Origin: Plantago major
Lineage: Eukaryota; Streptophyta; Magnoliopsida; Lamiales; Plantaginaceae
Direction of reading: 5' to 3'
Length of the DNA: 64,000 nt
NCBI GenBank assembly: GCA_026545765.1
Contig: CM048844.1
Span: 744,001-808,000 of the forward strand
Shown: in pieces, positions 10,685 to 22,100 of the stretch
Position numbering within the stretch: position 1 is the first letter of the stretch
How the letters are laid out: each line of letters opens with the position of its first letter
Translations under genes and position numbers: made by a program
Notes under the pieces: generated by a model
Told to the model about the DNA's origin: nothing
The model's database searches: none
Seen by the model: only the letters and a program-made list of their open reading frames with translations

Positions 10685-13600
10685 ATGTCCGAGAGTGATA
10701 GTCAAAACCGATCCGAGGCCGAGGGATACGTCTCCGAAGCGACATCTTTATCCGATAGCTCCGAGGAGATTGAGATTGTAGATGACGATGAAGTATTGGA
10801 GGTGGAACAATCACCTCATCCGAGCCAGGAAGAGCCCGAGGTAAGTTCCTTACTTCGGTTAGTTGTTCCGGGTTCAGGGTCTCCGAAGCGTCGGGATTAC
10901 CTGCGAGTGTCCAATGTGCAGGTTACTGGTGCGGCTCAAGAAACAAGCTCGCGAGTTGTAGGAACTCGTCGTCCGGGTCGGGCTGGAAAAGAATCCGCAC
11001 TTCAGGTAGAGATCCGATCTTTAATTCGCAACCTTGGTTATAATTTCAGGAGTAATCCTAATCGAGTCCCGTTCGTTCCGGATCCGCAGGAGCCAACCAT
11101 CGAGGAAGTACATGATACCTCGGAGGCACCTCCTAACTTGGGTGCATTCGAAGAAGGTGAGGAGGACCGTGTACAGGTCGATGTGCCTCTCCGGACCGTC
11201 GTAGAATTGGCTTCCCCATCCGAGGAAGATGAGGCAGAGGAAGATAATCGGTCCGGGGATTCAGGTTCCGAAGAAGAGGAAGCGGACGTAGTGCTGTCCG
11301 CTCATATGTTCCGGAGGGAATCTACTGGTCAAGCAGGTCCGAGTCGCCAGATGGCTGAAGAGGAACTTCCGGAGGGGCTGGGGAGGGGCGAGGACGTATT
11401 TCAAGTGAAGTTCCCTCGGTCAAGATATGAAGTCACTCACCCCGATCCGGAGGGCGAATTGAACGAGGAAGGTACTTTGCCCACCTGTCCTTCGATCATT
11501 CGGGCTGAGGAAGTGGACGAGCTCCGAAGGAAGTACGAGATTTCGGAGTGTGTGGAGATCCTTATCCCGGACAAGTCCCATGCATTTTACAATCCACCTC
11601 CGGGATTCATGTGTGTCCACGAGATAAGTCTTCATTGCGGGTGGCGGCTGCCCGTATCCTCTGAGTTCTTGGAGATCCTGAGTAGCATGGGGTTGAGTCC
11701 GCACCAGATAATACCCAATTCACTCGGAAACCTCATGTGCTTCGGAGTCTTGTGTAAATATAAAGGAATCCCCCTTACGTTTGATAACTTTCGCAAATTG
11801 TTTAACATTAGTGTTAGTAATAGAAATACATCCTTCTATACATTCGTATGTCGTCAAGCATACACGTTTTTTGTCGATCCCCTCTCTTCTTTGGGGATCC
11901 ATTGGTGGAGAAGATACATTTTTGTCCGGCCGGCTCTGCAACAAGGGCAATCCGAAGCGGATAGGCCAAATCGGCAGTTTGAGAAGAAATTCTTCCGAGG
12001 CAAGCTGCCAGACTGGAAGCCACTGGCCCGGAATGTCCCTTTGTGGATGCAAGCTCTTCATCGTAATCAGGAGCCGGAGAAGTACTTCTTCCGAGGGTTG
12101 ATATGTCAACCTCTGCCGTACTTGGCCGGTTTATCGGAGCCAAGTTTTTGCGATAATATGGAGGACTTGAGTAAGTGCTTTCTCTTTAACACAGGGTCGG
12201 TTGTCCGATTCGGTCCGTAACTTGTCTAGTGTGTAATTTTTTTGTAAATTCTTGTGTATTCTGCAACTCACTGTCATTTTTTTGTAAATTTTTTTGTAAA
12301 TTTTTGGTTCGAGTATACGATGGCAACCATGCGCGAGTTGAAGCGACAACAAAATGCTGCGCAACGGAGGGAAATGGAAGAGGGTTCTCGGACCCAAATT
12401 ATCAAGACTTCCACCGTGCTCCCGATGGAAGAGCCAAGGAACGCTGCCACCTTCGGAGTGGAGGAGGCCCGGAGGGCTGCTGCGGGCGAAGAAGCCCAAA
12501 CTATTCCTACTCCGGACAAGGGCAAGGTGGCTGGTGCCAAAGGCTCAAAGAAGCCTCCGAGATCTGTGTCTCGAGATCCTCCTGCTAGTGGCTCGAGCGC
12601 AGCGGCCGTTCAAAAGCGTGCCTCCAAAGGTCCAATCCCTCCAGCAAAGAAGGGCAAAGGGAAGATGGGTGATGCGCCCGAGCTGGAGTTGGATGTAGAG
12701 GTTGCGCGACTAGCTGCTGCTTCGGAACTGGAGCGGATTGCAGAGTTGGCCGCCGCTCAACGCAAGGTGAGTTTAAATGTTTCGGTTGTTTTGCATCTTC
12801 TTGTGGTTCGGAGGTATCTAATGTCTCCGATGTCTGTCGTGTTTTTAGCTTGCTGCTGCTGTGGAAGCATGCTCCCTGGTAGCTGCTCGGAGGGCCACCT
12901 TAGAGGAAGATTTGGCTAAGGCCGAGGCTGCCCGGGCGATTGAAGCGTCCCGGTTGAACAGCACTTCCGAGCGTCTAAAGAAGGCCCTTGCTGCTAAAAA
13001 GGAGGCCGAGTCGGAGACGGCCAAGATGAAAAGTGCCATCTTATCATTGGAAACTGACTTGAAAGTGCACCAAGATAGTTTGGACGAATTCGTTGGTGTC
13101 TCTCGGACTTTCAAGGATCTTATGCTGAGTGAGCTTCTAGGGGTCCGGACAAGGGCTATCCAAGATTTCCTAGCTTCGGATTCCTGCAAGTTTTTGCTCG
13201 AGTCAAAATATGACAAGGCCCGTCAAGATGAGTTCGATGCAGCTGTGGGCAAGGTCTTGGAGGAAAGGTCAGTTCAGTGGCTATCGGGAGGCTGAGGGAG
13301 TGTCCGCCTTCAAGGAAGGGGATGGTTCGGACTTCGTTCCTGAGGGCATCTCGGACGAAGACTTGCTCAAATGTGAATTTGTGGAGCTGGTCTGCGACAA
13401 GACGGAGGGCAAGAAGTATAATCATGGCGGTCCGTACCTCCCACACTTCGTTCCTCGGGTGCTCATGTCCAGTGTCTTCGTCCCTTTGGAGGATCACTTG
13501 GAGCATAACCGAGACTGGCTGACTCTGCCCGGGCCTGTTCGTGGTTTCGATCGTGATCTAGATTTGATGCAGCGATGTCCGGTCTTCCTGAAGGAGGTTG

Positions 13601-13722
13601 AAGCTCGGAGAGAACGGAGGATGGCCCAGGTAGCCCGACAGCAAAGTCAAGCGCCTCCGGGGAAGGATGCGGGAGGCCCCTCTCGGTCTCAACCTAGTTC
13701 GTCCGAGCGGCGTAGGCAGTAA
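10685..13722 (+). CDS. Antisense extra gene of the Tat element (gypsy-type transposon domain), spliced
   Basis: Opposite to gag-pol. The first coding block (10685-12170) has an acidic, Ser-rich N terminus. It is followed by a folded region (about residues 270-490) with PSSIIRAEEVDELRRKY-like wording, LHCGWRLPVSSEFLEIL and GMSPHQIIPNSLGNLMCF-like helices. This resembles the Pfam 'putative gypsy type transposon' domain known from plant Tat elements. A GTAAGT donor ends the block. Later blocks (about 12320-12766, 12850-13270, 13270-13722) are Ala/Lys/Glu-rich and predicted coiled coil, separated by an 83 bp intron with GTGAGT and TTTTTAG and probably another splice. Extra frames in either orientation are known in Tat elements; the function is unknown. 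It may be a structural or regulatory protein. I did not resolve every exon edge. Confidence 0.7.
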
Positions 13723-14430
13723 AGACGGGGTATGCCACGGGTCTTTTGTAATAGTGTGCCTTCGAGCCTGAAAACAATGTTGTCCTTTTTGCTCATCATC
13801 TTTTTGTAAAACCATATACTTGACTCGATGAATGTTGTTGGTCCGGGCCCATTGGTGGCTCAGAACTATTTTTGTTGTTAAAATGCTAATGCTTCTGTTC
13901 ACATTCTTGCGCGTTGAATCCCATATATCTGTTTAGTAGCTCATCAACTCTCATAAATTCGGATAATGGGTCCGAACCCTTGAGGCCCAAATTGCCTAAG
14001 CGTTAATTGCTGCATGCAAATTTTTATTTGCGGGTCTTGTGGGTTGGTCAACCATTGTATCCATCCGAATTAGAATCTTTAGTAGAAATAACCTGGATCA
14101 TGAACGGTTCGGAGCCATGTCTTAGAGTGGCAAGGCTTGTGATAGAAAGAATTTCCCCATATTGTGGCAGGTAGTGTCGATTCGGATGTTGACTTGGTGC
14201 GTCATTCCGAATCATACAGACTCGTGAGAGATTGTGAAGATGATCAGTATCAAGGATAGGGTGACTCGATATGAATCGTAGTCCCTTCGGATGTCGTCAT
14301 GGCGGCCTCGAGCTGGTACGTCCGAATGAGTAACTTACTCAATGTGACCAACCGTATGAATGGAGTATTGGGTTGGGCCAATAGAAGCCCAAGCGTCAGG
14401 CCCATGTTCGGCCCAAGCCAACTACCGGCG
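13723..14430 (+). other. 3' region of the Tat antisense gene
   Basis: Follows the stop of the antisense gene. TTTTTGTAA-type sequences around 13740-13810 could serve as a plant 3' UTR and polyadenylation region. No other gene seen. Confidence 0.4.
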
Positions 14431-14439
14431 TATATGGGA

Positions 14440-14480
14440 CACGTGGCCGATCTGATTGGTCCTCTCTTTCTATATATACC
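14440..14480 (+). promoter_or_regulatory. Second plus-strand promoter-like site in the Tat element
   Basis: A perfect G-box core CACGTG (14440-14445) is followed 25 bp later by TATATATACC (14471-14480), then a CT-rich leader-like stretch. The spacing and order look like a plant core promoter. Short open frames downstream carry no family I know. It could drive a non-coding antisense RNA, or be chance. Confidence 0.45.
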
Positions 14481-15134
14481 CTTGCATTGCACGGCTCTTC
14501 TTCAGAACGTTTCTTCCTTTTATAGTAATCGAGGGTCCAGAGCTCGAGTCCGAGCGGCTGGCGAGTATGTTTACCCCATCAGCCTTGCGCGTGAACTTGT
14601 CCCAAGGGGTTCTCCGATGTTTCGGAAACCTTCCTCGGACGGGTTGCGCTGAGGGTTTTGGAAATTAAATCGCTCGGATGGCCAGTCTCGGATCTCCGGG
14701 GTTATGGTCCGTGCAAAGTGAGGACTGTGAATTTTTTTGCCAAACAATCAACTCCTCGGCTCGTCAGGCTAATCTTCTTTCTCCGGGGCTGTGGTCGATA
14801 TTCATGACTTTAACCCCGGAGAGGTAGATTAGCTGGATGGTTCGGGGATCTTCATATAGTTGTTTTGGAACCTTAATGTATCCGAGGCATCCCGCTCTGG
14901 GTATGTGCCCGGGGGCGACAAGTCGGCATAATTGGTTTGATAGAATCCCTTCCAGTATTTTGTGGTTCGGTGTAAGATCCGCCCGAGATGTTGGAAGGCT
15001 TTCTATCGATCCTGTTGTGTCTGAGTTGTTCATCCTTCGAATTGATGAGGCTCCGTACGTATCCTTTCCAGCAGATCTTTTGGCTCGTCCTTGAGGATCC
15101 GTATACGAGCAGTTCAGTTCTGTTGGTGACTTCG

Positions 15135-15179
15135 TTTCCAAAATTGAAGGCTCGAGGGAGCTACTTGCAATTTTGGAAA
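15135..15179 (+). repeat. Hairpin 1 with 12 bp perfect stem (Tat element)
   Basis: TTTCCAAAATTG (15135-15146) pairs perfectly with CAATTTTGGAAA (15168-15179) across a 21-base loop containing GGCTCGAGGGAGC. It is the first copy of a pair; the second copy keeps pairing through compensating changes. Confidence 0.85.
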
Positions 15180-15310
15180 GGAGTCCCCGACAGTGCTGAG
15201 CTTGTTAGGAGTCGGATCATTGGGGGCCTTCGGAAGTATCTTCTCTGGTAAGTTGTTCGTCTTACTCCTAAGGTCTTTCGTCCGAGCAACTCGGCTTTGT
15301 TGGTGGCTGC

Positions 15311-15355
15311 GTTCCAGAATTGAAGGCTCGAGGGAGCGACTTGCAATTCTGGAAC
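15311..15355 (+). repeat. Hairpin 2 with 12 bp perfect stem (Tat element)
   Basis: GTTCCAGAATTG (15311-15322) pairs perfectly with CAATTCTGGAAC (15344-15355). Relative to hairpin 1, two stem positions changed and both partners changed with them (T-A to G-C, and A-T to G-C). The loop differs by one base. Confidence 0.85.
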
Positions 15356-16164
15356 AGAGTTCTTGACAATGCCGGTCTTGTTGGGACTCGGACCAGTGGG
15401 AGCCTCCGGAGTGACTTGGATCATTCCGACTATCCGGGTTGGTCGCCTTCCAAATACTCGATCAATCTGAGAAATTTGTTTATAGTATTTGGTAAGAGAC
15501 GATCCGGATTGTCGTAGTGCTACTTACTTGCTTCGGAGCTGTCTCTTTCGTTCAGAAGTTACGAAGCACCTTATCTGGATGCGTTGAATAGCCTCAATTA
15601 TCTCGTCCGGCTGCTGTTAGTCCTTAGATCGTCCGAAGTGGGCTTCGAAATCTTTGTCAGTAAGCAATCAAGGTTGTGATGGTGGAATTCCTTCTTCCTT
15701 CGGGGTGTCTTCAGGTGTATAGTCAGCTATGCTCGGACTTGGCTTGGTTCGGTAGACCAAGGTTAAATAGGAAGCTCCTTTGTAAAGGTAGAAAAGAGCT
15801 AGAATAGGTGCTTGTTTTTGTGAGCTCGATTAGGGCTCTTCGACCCTGGCTTTGCAATTCTGTGCTCTGTTTTAATAAAAGCGTACTTGCTTTTGTCATT
15901 GTTTGATGTTGTTTCATTGTGTTGATCCGATCCGGATCGGCGTATGATTTAGGCTCGAAATGAGTAGCTAAATGTCTTCCTTCATGATTTATTCGAACTA
16001 TGAGGTCCGAAGGACACGATCGTTGAAAATGTTTCATGAAATCAAAGTTGTATTGACTTGACGGAAATCGAATTACAACTTGAGGGCTTTGAGGCCTTTT
16101 CCAAAAACACAAAAAACAGATCGACAAGAAAAAGGAAGGTGACAGTCGTTGCCATGCTTCTTTT

Positions 16165-19100
16165 CTAAGTGTAGAACTTTTGGAGATTCTTGGCATTCCA
16201 TGTTCTCTTCAAGGCTCGCCCATGATCATCTTCTAGTTCAAAGCTTCCATTGAGTCTTGCTCCAGTAAATTTGTAAGGTCCTTCCCACTTGGGCTTAAGT
16301 TTTCCCACATGACTCAGTATATCGGCTCTTCTGAGGACTAAGTCTCCAACTTGTATATCTTTGGGAAAGACACGTTTGTTATAGGCTCGAGCAGTCATGG
16401 CTTGGTACTGAAGGACGTTGGCCAATGCCTTATCTCGTTTGTCTTCGAGGAGCTCAAGGTCATAGATCCTTGCTATCTCATTATCAACTGGGTTGTACTG
16501 CTGGATTCTCTGGGTTGCCACCACTATTTCCAAAGGAATGACCGCCTCAGATCCATAGACAAGGGAAAAGGGTGTCTCTTGTGTAGCAGTCCAGGCTGTC
16601 GTTCTATGTGCCCAAAGGACCGCGTCGAGATCATCTGCCCAACTGTCTTGGGAAGTTCTCAACCTTTTCTCCAAAATCTTGACTATGGTCTTGTTGGTGG
16701 CTTCCACTTGACAATTGGCTTGGGGGTGGCCAATGGAAGTGAAGCGCTGTTCTATTTTGAAGGATTGAAGCCACTCCTTCAGTCTTGTCCCAGAAAACTG
16801 TGCTCCATTATCTGACACTAGAACTCGTGGGAGTCCAAAACGGCAGATGATGTTCTTCCAGATGAATGTCCGAACCCTGCTTTCCGTGATGGTTGATACC
16901 GCCTCCGCTTCGACCCACTTAGTGAAGTATTCCACTGCCACGATTAAGAACTTCTTCTGATGTGTTCCACGTGAAAATGGACCAACTATGTCTATGCCCC
17001 ATTGGTCTAATGGACAAGCTATGATTGCCGGAATCATAGGGTTAGTCGGGCGGTGAGGTATGTTGGCATAGTATTGGCAGTCTTCGCAGGCACGAGCGAA
17101 GTTGGCCGCATCAGCATCAATAGTAGGCCAATAGTACCCTTGTCTTATGATCTTTTGCGCCAAAGTTCTTCCTCCGGAATGACTTCCGCAGCTTCCAACA
17201 TGGATTTCTTCCATCACAGTTTTTGCTTCTTGGGGATCCAGACATCTCATGTGAGTTTCGGTGTAGGATCTTTTGTAGAGATCTTCTTCCACGATAAAGT
17301 ATCTGTTAGCTCGGCATTGAATCCTCCTTGCTTCTCTAGGATCCAAAGGTAGAGTGCCATCCTTGAGGTAGCAGAATATGTCGGTCATCCAGTTTCTTTC
17401 CGAATTCAGAAGGAACACTTGTTCATTGGAGTTTGTCAATAAGGAGTCCGCGCGGGTCATTAAGATGACACTTCTCGTGTCCAGAGCTCCTAAGGCCGAG
17501 GCGTACTTTGAGAGGGCGTCGGCTTTTTCGTTCCATTCTCTGTGGAATTGGTCAAGAGTGAATTCCACAAAGTGCTCAACCTCTTTCTTGAGGAGCTCCA
17601 AGTATTTGATTATGTTAGGTCCTTTGGTGGTAAAGGACCCGGAGAACTGGGATTGCACGAGTTGTGAGTCTGTATAGGCCTTGATCCTTTTCACCTGAAG
17701 GGCTCTCGCCATCCTTAAGCCGGTGATGAGCGCTTCATACTCGGCCTCGTTGTTTGTCACCTTAAAATTGAGGGTGATGGCGTACTCCAGCTTGGCTCCT
17801 TCAGGACTCTCAAGATAGATTCCTATTCCTCCCAACCGTCTAGTAGATGATCCATCCACTTGTAACGTCCAACATTCCTTGTTTCTTACTTTGCCCTCCG
17901 CAGTGGTAGTGGGTGTTTTCTCGTTCTCCTGCTTCTTGACGGAAGATGCAGGCGTTGTGGTGTCACATGTTTCTTCTAAGAGAAACATGTGTTTCACCCT
18001 TAGTGAATCATCCATGGATTGCTGATACTTAGTCACAACCCGGAAGCTGTCTCCTTGTGTCTCTTCTGCTTCTTCTTTTCCCTTTGAATCCTTGATTTGG
18101 GCAATCATGACACGATTAGCCTCTTCCTGCGAGCTTTCGTTCTCTCCTTCAGTTTTCTCTGGATAGTCCACCAGGAAGTCGGCCAGAACTTGCGCTTTCT
18201 TGGCAGATGGAGCTTGATACCCAATATCATATTCACTTAACTCAATAGCCCATTTGGACAGGCGTCCTGACTGATCTGGTTTGCCTAAGACATGTTTGAG
18301 CGGCTCATTTGTGAGGACCACAATCCGATGAGACTTGAAGTAAGGCTTCAGTCGCCTTGCAGTGTAAACTGGTGCGAAGGCGAGCTTCTCAATCTTGACA
18401 TATCTGGCCTCAGAGCCTGCAAGGGCTTTGCTCAAATAGTAGATTGGTAAATGCTCGTTGCCTTGTATCCGCACCAGTATAGAACTCATTGCTTCATCAG
18501 TAGCGGCCAGATAAAGGTAGAGAGGTTCGGCCTCTGTTGGTTTAGACAAGAGGGGTGGTGAGAGGAGATACTTTTTCAAGTTATCCAGGGCCTCTTCACA
18601 CTCCTTTGTCCACTCAAACTTATTTCCTTTTCTTAGGATTTTGAAGAAAGGTAAGTTCTTCTCGGCGGACTTTGAGATAAAACGGCTTAATGCCATCACC
18701 TTTCCCAAAAGCTTCTGAACTTCATTGATAGTCTTGGGCTGTGGTAGATCTAGGATTGCCTTTATTTTCTCTGGGTTTGCACTGATGCCTCTTTCTGTGA
18801 CCATGTAACCAAGGAACTTTCCTCCTTTTACCCCGAAAGTACACTTTTCGGGGTTCAGCTTCATTCCATATTTCCGAAGGATGGAAAAACAATTGTTAAG
18901 GTGTTTAATGTGCTCCTCTTCAGTCTTGCTTTTCACAAGCATGTCATCCACATAGACTTCCATGGTTTTACCCAACTCTTCTTTGAACATCTTATTCACC
19001 AGTCGTTGGTAAGTAGCTCCTGCGTTCTTGAGGCCAAAGGGCATGACCTTGAAGCAGTAGACCCCTCCTGCCGCAAAGAATGTCATCTTCTTGATGTCTT

Positions 19101-22100
19101 CCTGAGCCATCCTAATTTGGTAGAAGCCTTGATATGCGTCCATGAAGCTTAGGAGCGCACATCCTGCAGTGAAAAAAACCAGTTGGTCTAGGCGTGGCAA
19201 CGGATAAGGATCCTTTGGACAGAATTTGTTGAGTCTAGTGAAGTCATTGCACATTCTCCACTTTCCTGGAGCTTTTTCGACGAGGACCACGTTACAGACC
19301 CAATCGGAGTATCTGACTTCTTCGATATGTCCTGCTTTCATCAACTTGTCCACCTCCCCTGCTATGATAGCATCCTCAACTGGTCCAAAGTCTTTCCTCT
19401 TTTGCCGGATGTGTTTGACCGTCGGATCCATGTTCAGACGGTGAACTGAGATCCTTGGGTCTATCCCCTTGAGATCATCTGTGCTCCAAGCAAAGATGTC
19501 ACGATTGTCATGAAGGCAAGTGATGAGCTTCATCTCTACTTCCGTACTCATCTCCGTTCCAATCCGAGTTGTCTTTTCCGAATCTCCTTCGATCAACTGG
19601 ACCTCTTTCAAGGCTTCATGGGGTTCTATTCTAGTCGTTTTGGGGAACTTCTCCCTGAGCGACCCAATACAAATTTCTTCCTTTGGTGGAGTTAGAGCCA
19701 TGGGAGAGTGGCCACTAGGGCTCTTAGTGACCGAAAGAACAGGTACTGTGGCCCCTCTGATTGACATGATGTAGCATTCCCAGGCTTCTCTAACGTTGCC
19801 CACTTCTTCACCCACGCCATTCGGGGTTGGGAACTTTACCCTGTTGTGTAAGGGCGAAGCAATTGCCCTGAATTGGTTAAGTCTCGGGCGGCCTAAGATT
19901 ACGTTATAGTCGAAGGTGCTATCGACTACCACGAAGAGGATTGTCTTAGTCACCCTTGTAAGAAAGGTGCCCATAGAGACTTGTAGTGGTATACTCCCAA
20001 TGGGACGTACTACAGATCCTCCAAAACCCAACAACAAAGTGTACACTCGTCCATATTGTATTTGTCCCAGGTACATTTGCTCCACGGTCCGTTTGGATAT
20101 GACATTGGAAGAAATTCTTATGTCGACCAGTATTTTGTTGACCTTGTAAGTGGCAATCACTAGAGAGACAACCAAAGGAACATCAGGGTCCTTGAGATCT
20201 CCTCCGCCAGACGTTGGTGGGGGGATCTTGCTGTCGTCAAAGGTGATGGCGTTTGTGCCTTTCAGAGCTGAAGGACCATAAGCTCTATCATTGTTTCTCA
20301 AGTGCTGCGCGGTCCTTTCCCTTGCATTTCGACTATCTCCACCAGTTGGTCCTCCTGCAATGGCGTTGATAACTCCACTATAAGTGAGGTTTTCCATTTC
20401 TATCTCATCGCGTAATTCTTGGTATCTTCGGGAATGCTGAGGTGGGATCTCTGCTGGTGGCGGCGGTAAAGATGCTGCCGGAGGTTCTGAACCACGCTCC
20501 TCTCTTCTTTGCTCATTCTTTCTATGTCTAGAGGGTTCTTCCTCACCTATGGGTTCTTTTAACTTCCCACTTCTTACTAGTCTTTCGATTTCTGTCTTCA
20601 ACTGGATGCAATCCTCAGTTGGGTGACCTTTCTGCTTGTGAAACCTACAGTAGTCCTTAGAAGATTTATTCTTCTTGCTGCTCCTGGCAGGTTTAGGCCA
20701 TTGTATGTCTAAGTCCTTCTCAACAATAGAAGCCAAGATGTCGGATCTTGGTCTGTTGAGGCGAGTATACTCGGCATATCTCCTAGGTGGAGTTCTTTCT
20801 CTACGGAATTCTCTCCTATCCCTGAGATCTCTTTTTTGTTCAAACTTTCCCTGACGAGGAGGGAGTTCCTGTCGTACTTGTTCTTTCCCCTTCTTTATCC
20901 CTGCTCTTATCGGGACATTTCGTCGGTACTCTTCTCCATACAAGACTCCTTCGCAGATATCTTCCAAGTATTTCTCAGTGGTGATTTCTTCGTTGGAAAG
21001 CTTTCTTCTGAGCTCATCATTATAAGTGTTAGCATACAGGTGTCGGACCCGTTCTTTGATGCTATGAGGTTCTACCTGTCGCACTTCAGCGTTGAAGCGG
21101 TCGAGGAAGGTCCTAAGGTCCTCGTGATCCTTCTGAATTATTCCTGTCAGGTGCTCAACTGACCTCTTCCTCTTCTTTGATTTCTCAAATCTTTTTAGGA
21201 AAAGGGAAGCAACATCCGCATAAGATTTTATAGAACCATTAGGCAGTGAAGTCCACCAATCCATTGCTTCCCCAAAAAGTGTCGTGGAGAAGTTGAGAGC
21301 TTTCATGTTATCATTCAGGCCGTTACTTTCCATCTTACTTTCATACCTAGTAAGGTGCCCCACAGGACAAGTATCTCCAAAATAGTGCTCAAGGTTTGGG
21401 ATAACGCAGTCGGGACGCTTCCTTTCTCTTCTGATCTCGTCGCACAGAGGGTTGGGAGTCTTAACAGTCACCTTCTCATGTGCTTTAACCATCTTGCTCA
21501 ATGTGGCAATTTGTGTTTCCAAGGCCTTTTGTTGGAGGTAAATCTGCTCAGCTGTTAGCTTTTCACCAGTTCTGGGGTTAATGGCTACATCTGGAGGAAG
21601 ATCACCGATTGGAACTATCGGGATGATTTCCGCCATTTGATCTCTTGGTGCTTGTTGTTGAGCTCCTTGACGACTGGTTCCCACTTCATCTACTCGTGGC
21701 ACTTCTGGACTTCTCCCTCGTTGTCCATGAGAAGCAGCGGCTCTTCTGTTGAGAAGGTTCCTCAGATCTTCCGGTTGAGCTTGTTCCCCCAGTCGTTGTT
21801 GGATGGGACGGTGCTCATTCCTTGACTGGGCGGGTTCGGCTTGTCTCGGAATTGCCATAGGTGGAGTGGGTTGAGGAGGCTGGAGGTTGTTTGATCCAAA
21901 GCATCCTTGAATAGTGGTGAGTAAGAGGCCGAACTGGTTCTCATTCATCCCGAACTCACTAGGACGAATGATCTGCCCATTTGGAAGGGTGAAGTTTCTT
22001 CCTGGGGGTGGACCATGTGTTCCTGGCGGAGGAACCTGTCCTTCGACTCCAAGCGCCTGGGTTCTTATTGGCGGATCAGTGGCTCTTTCCTCTCCAGAAG

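Larger units (their letters stand above)
14481..16164. other. Tat inter-genic region with a duplicated hairpin block
   Basis: About 1.7 kb between the second promoter-like site and the end of pol. It has no convincing protein gene. It holds an imperfect direct repeat of about 130 bp with period near 176-187 (15111-15240 and 15296-15425), each copy containing a hairpin. CGGA/TCCGA words are frequent throughout. Confidence 0.55.
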
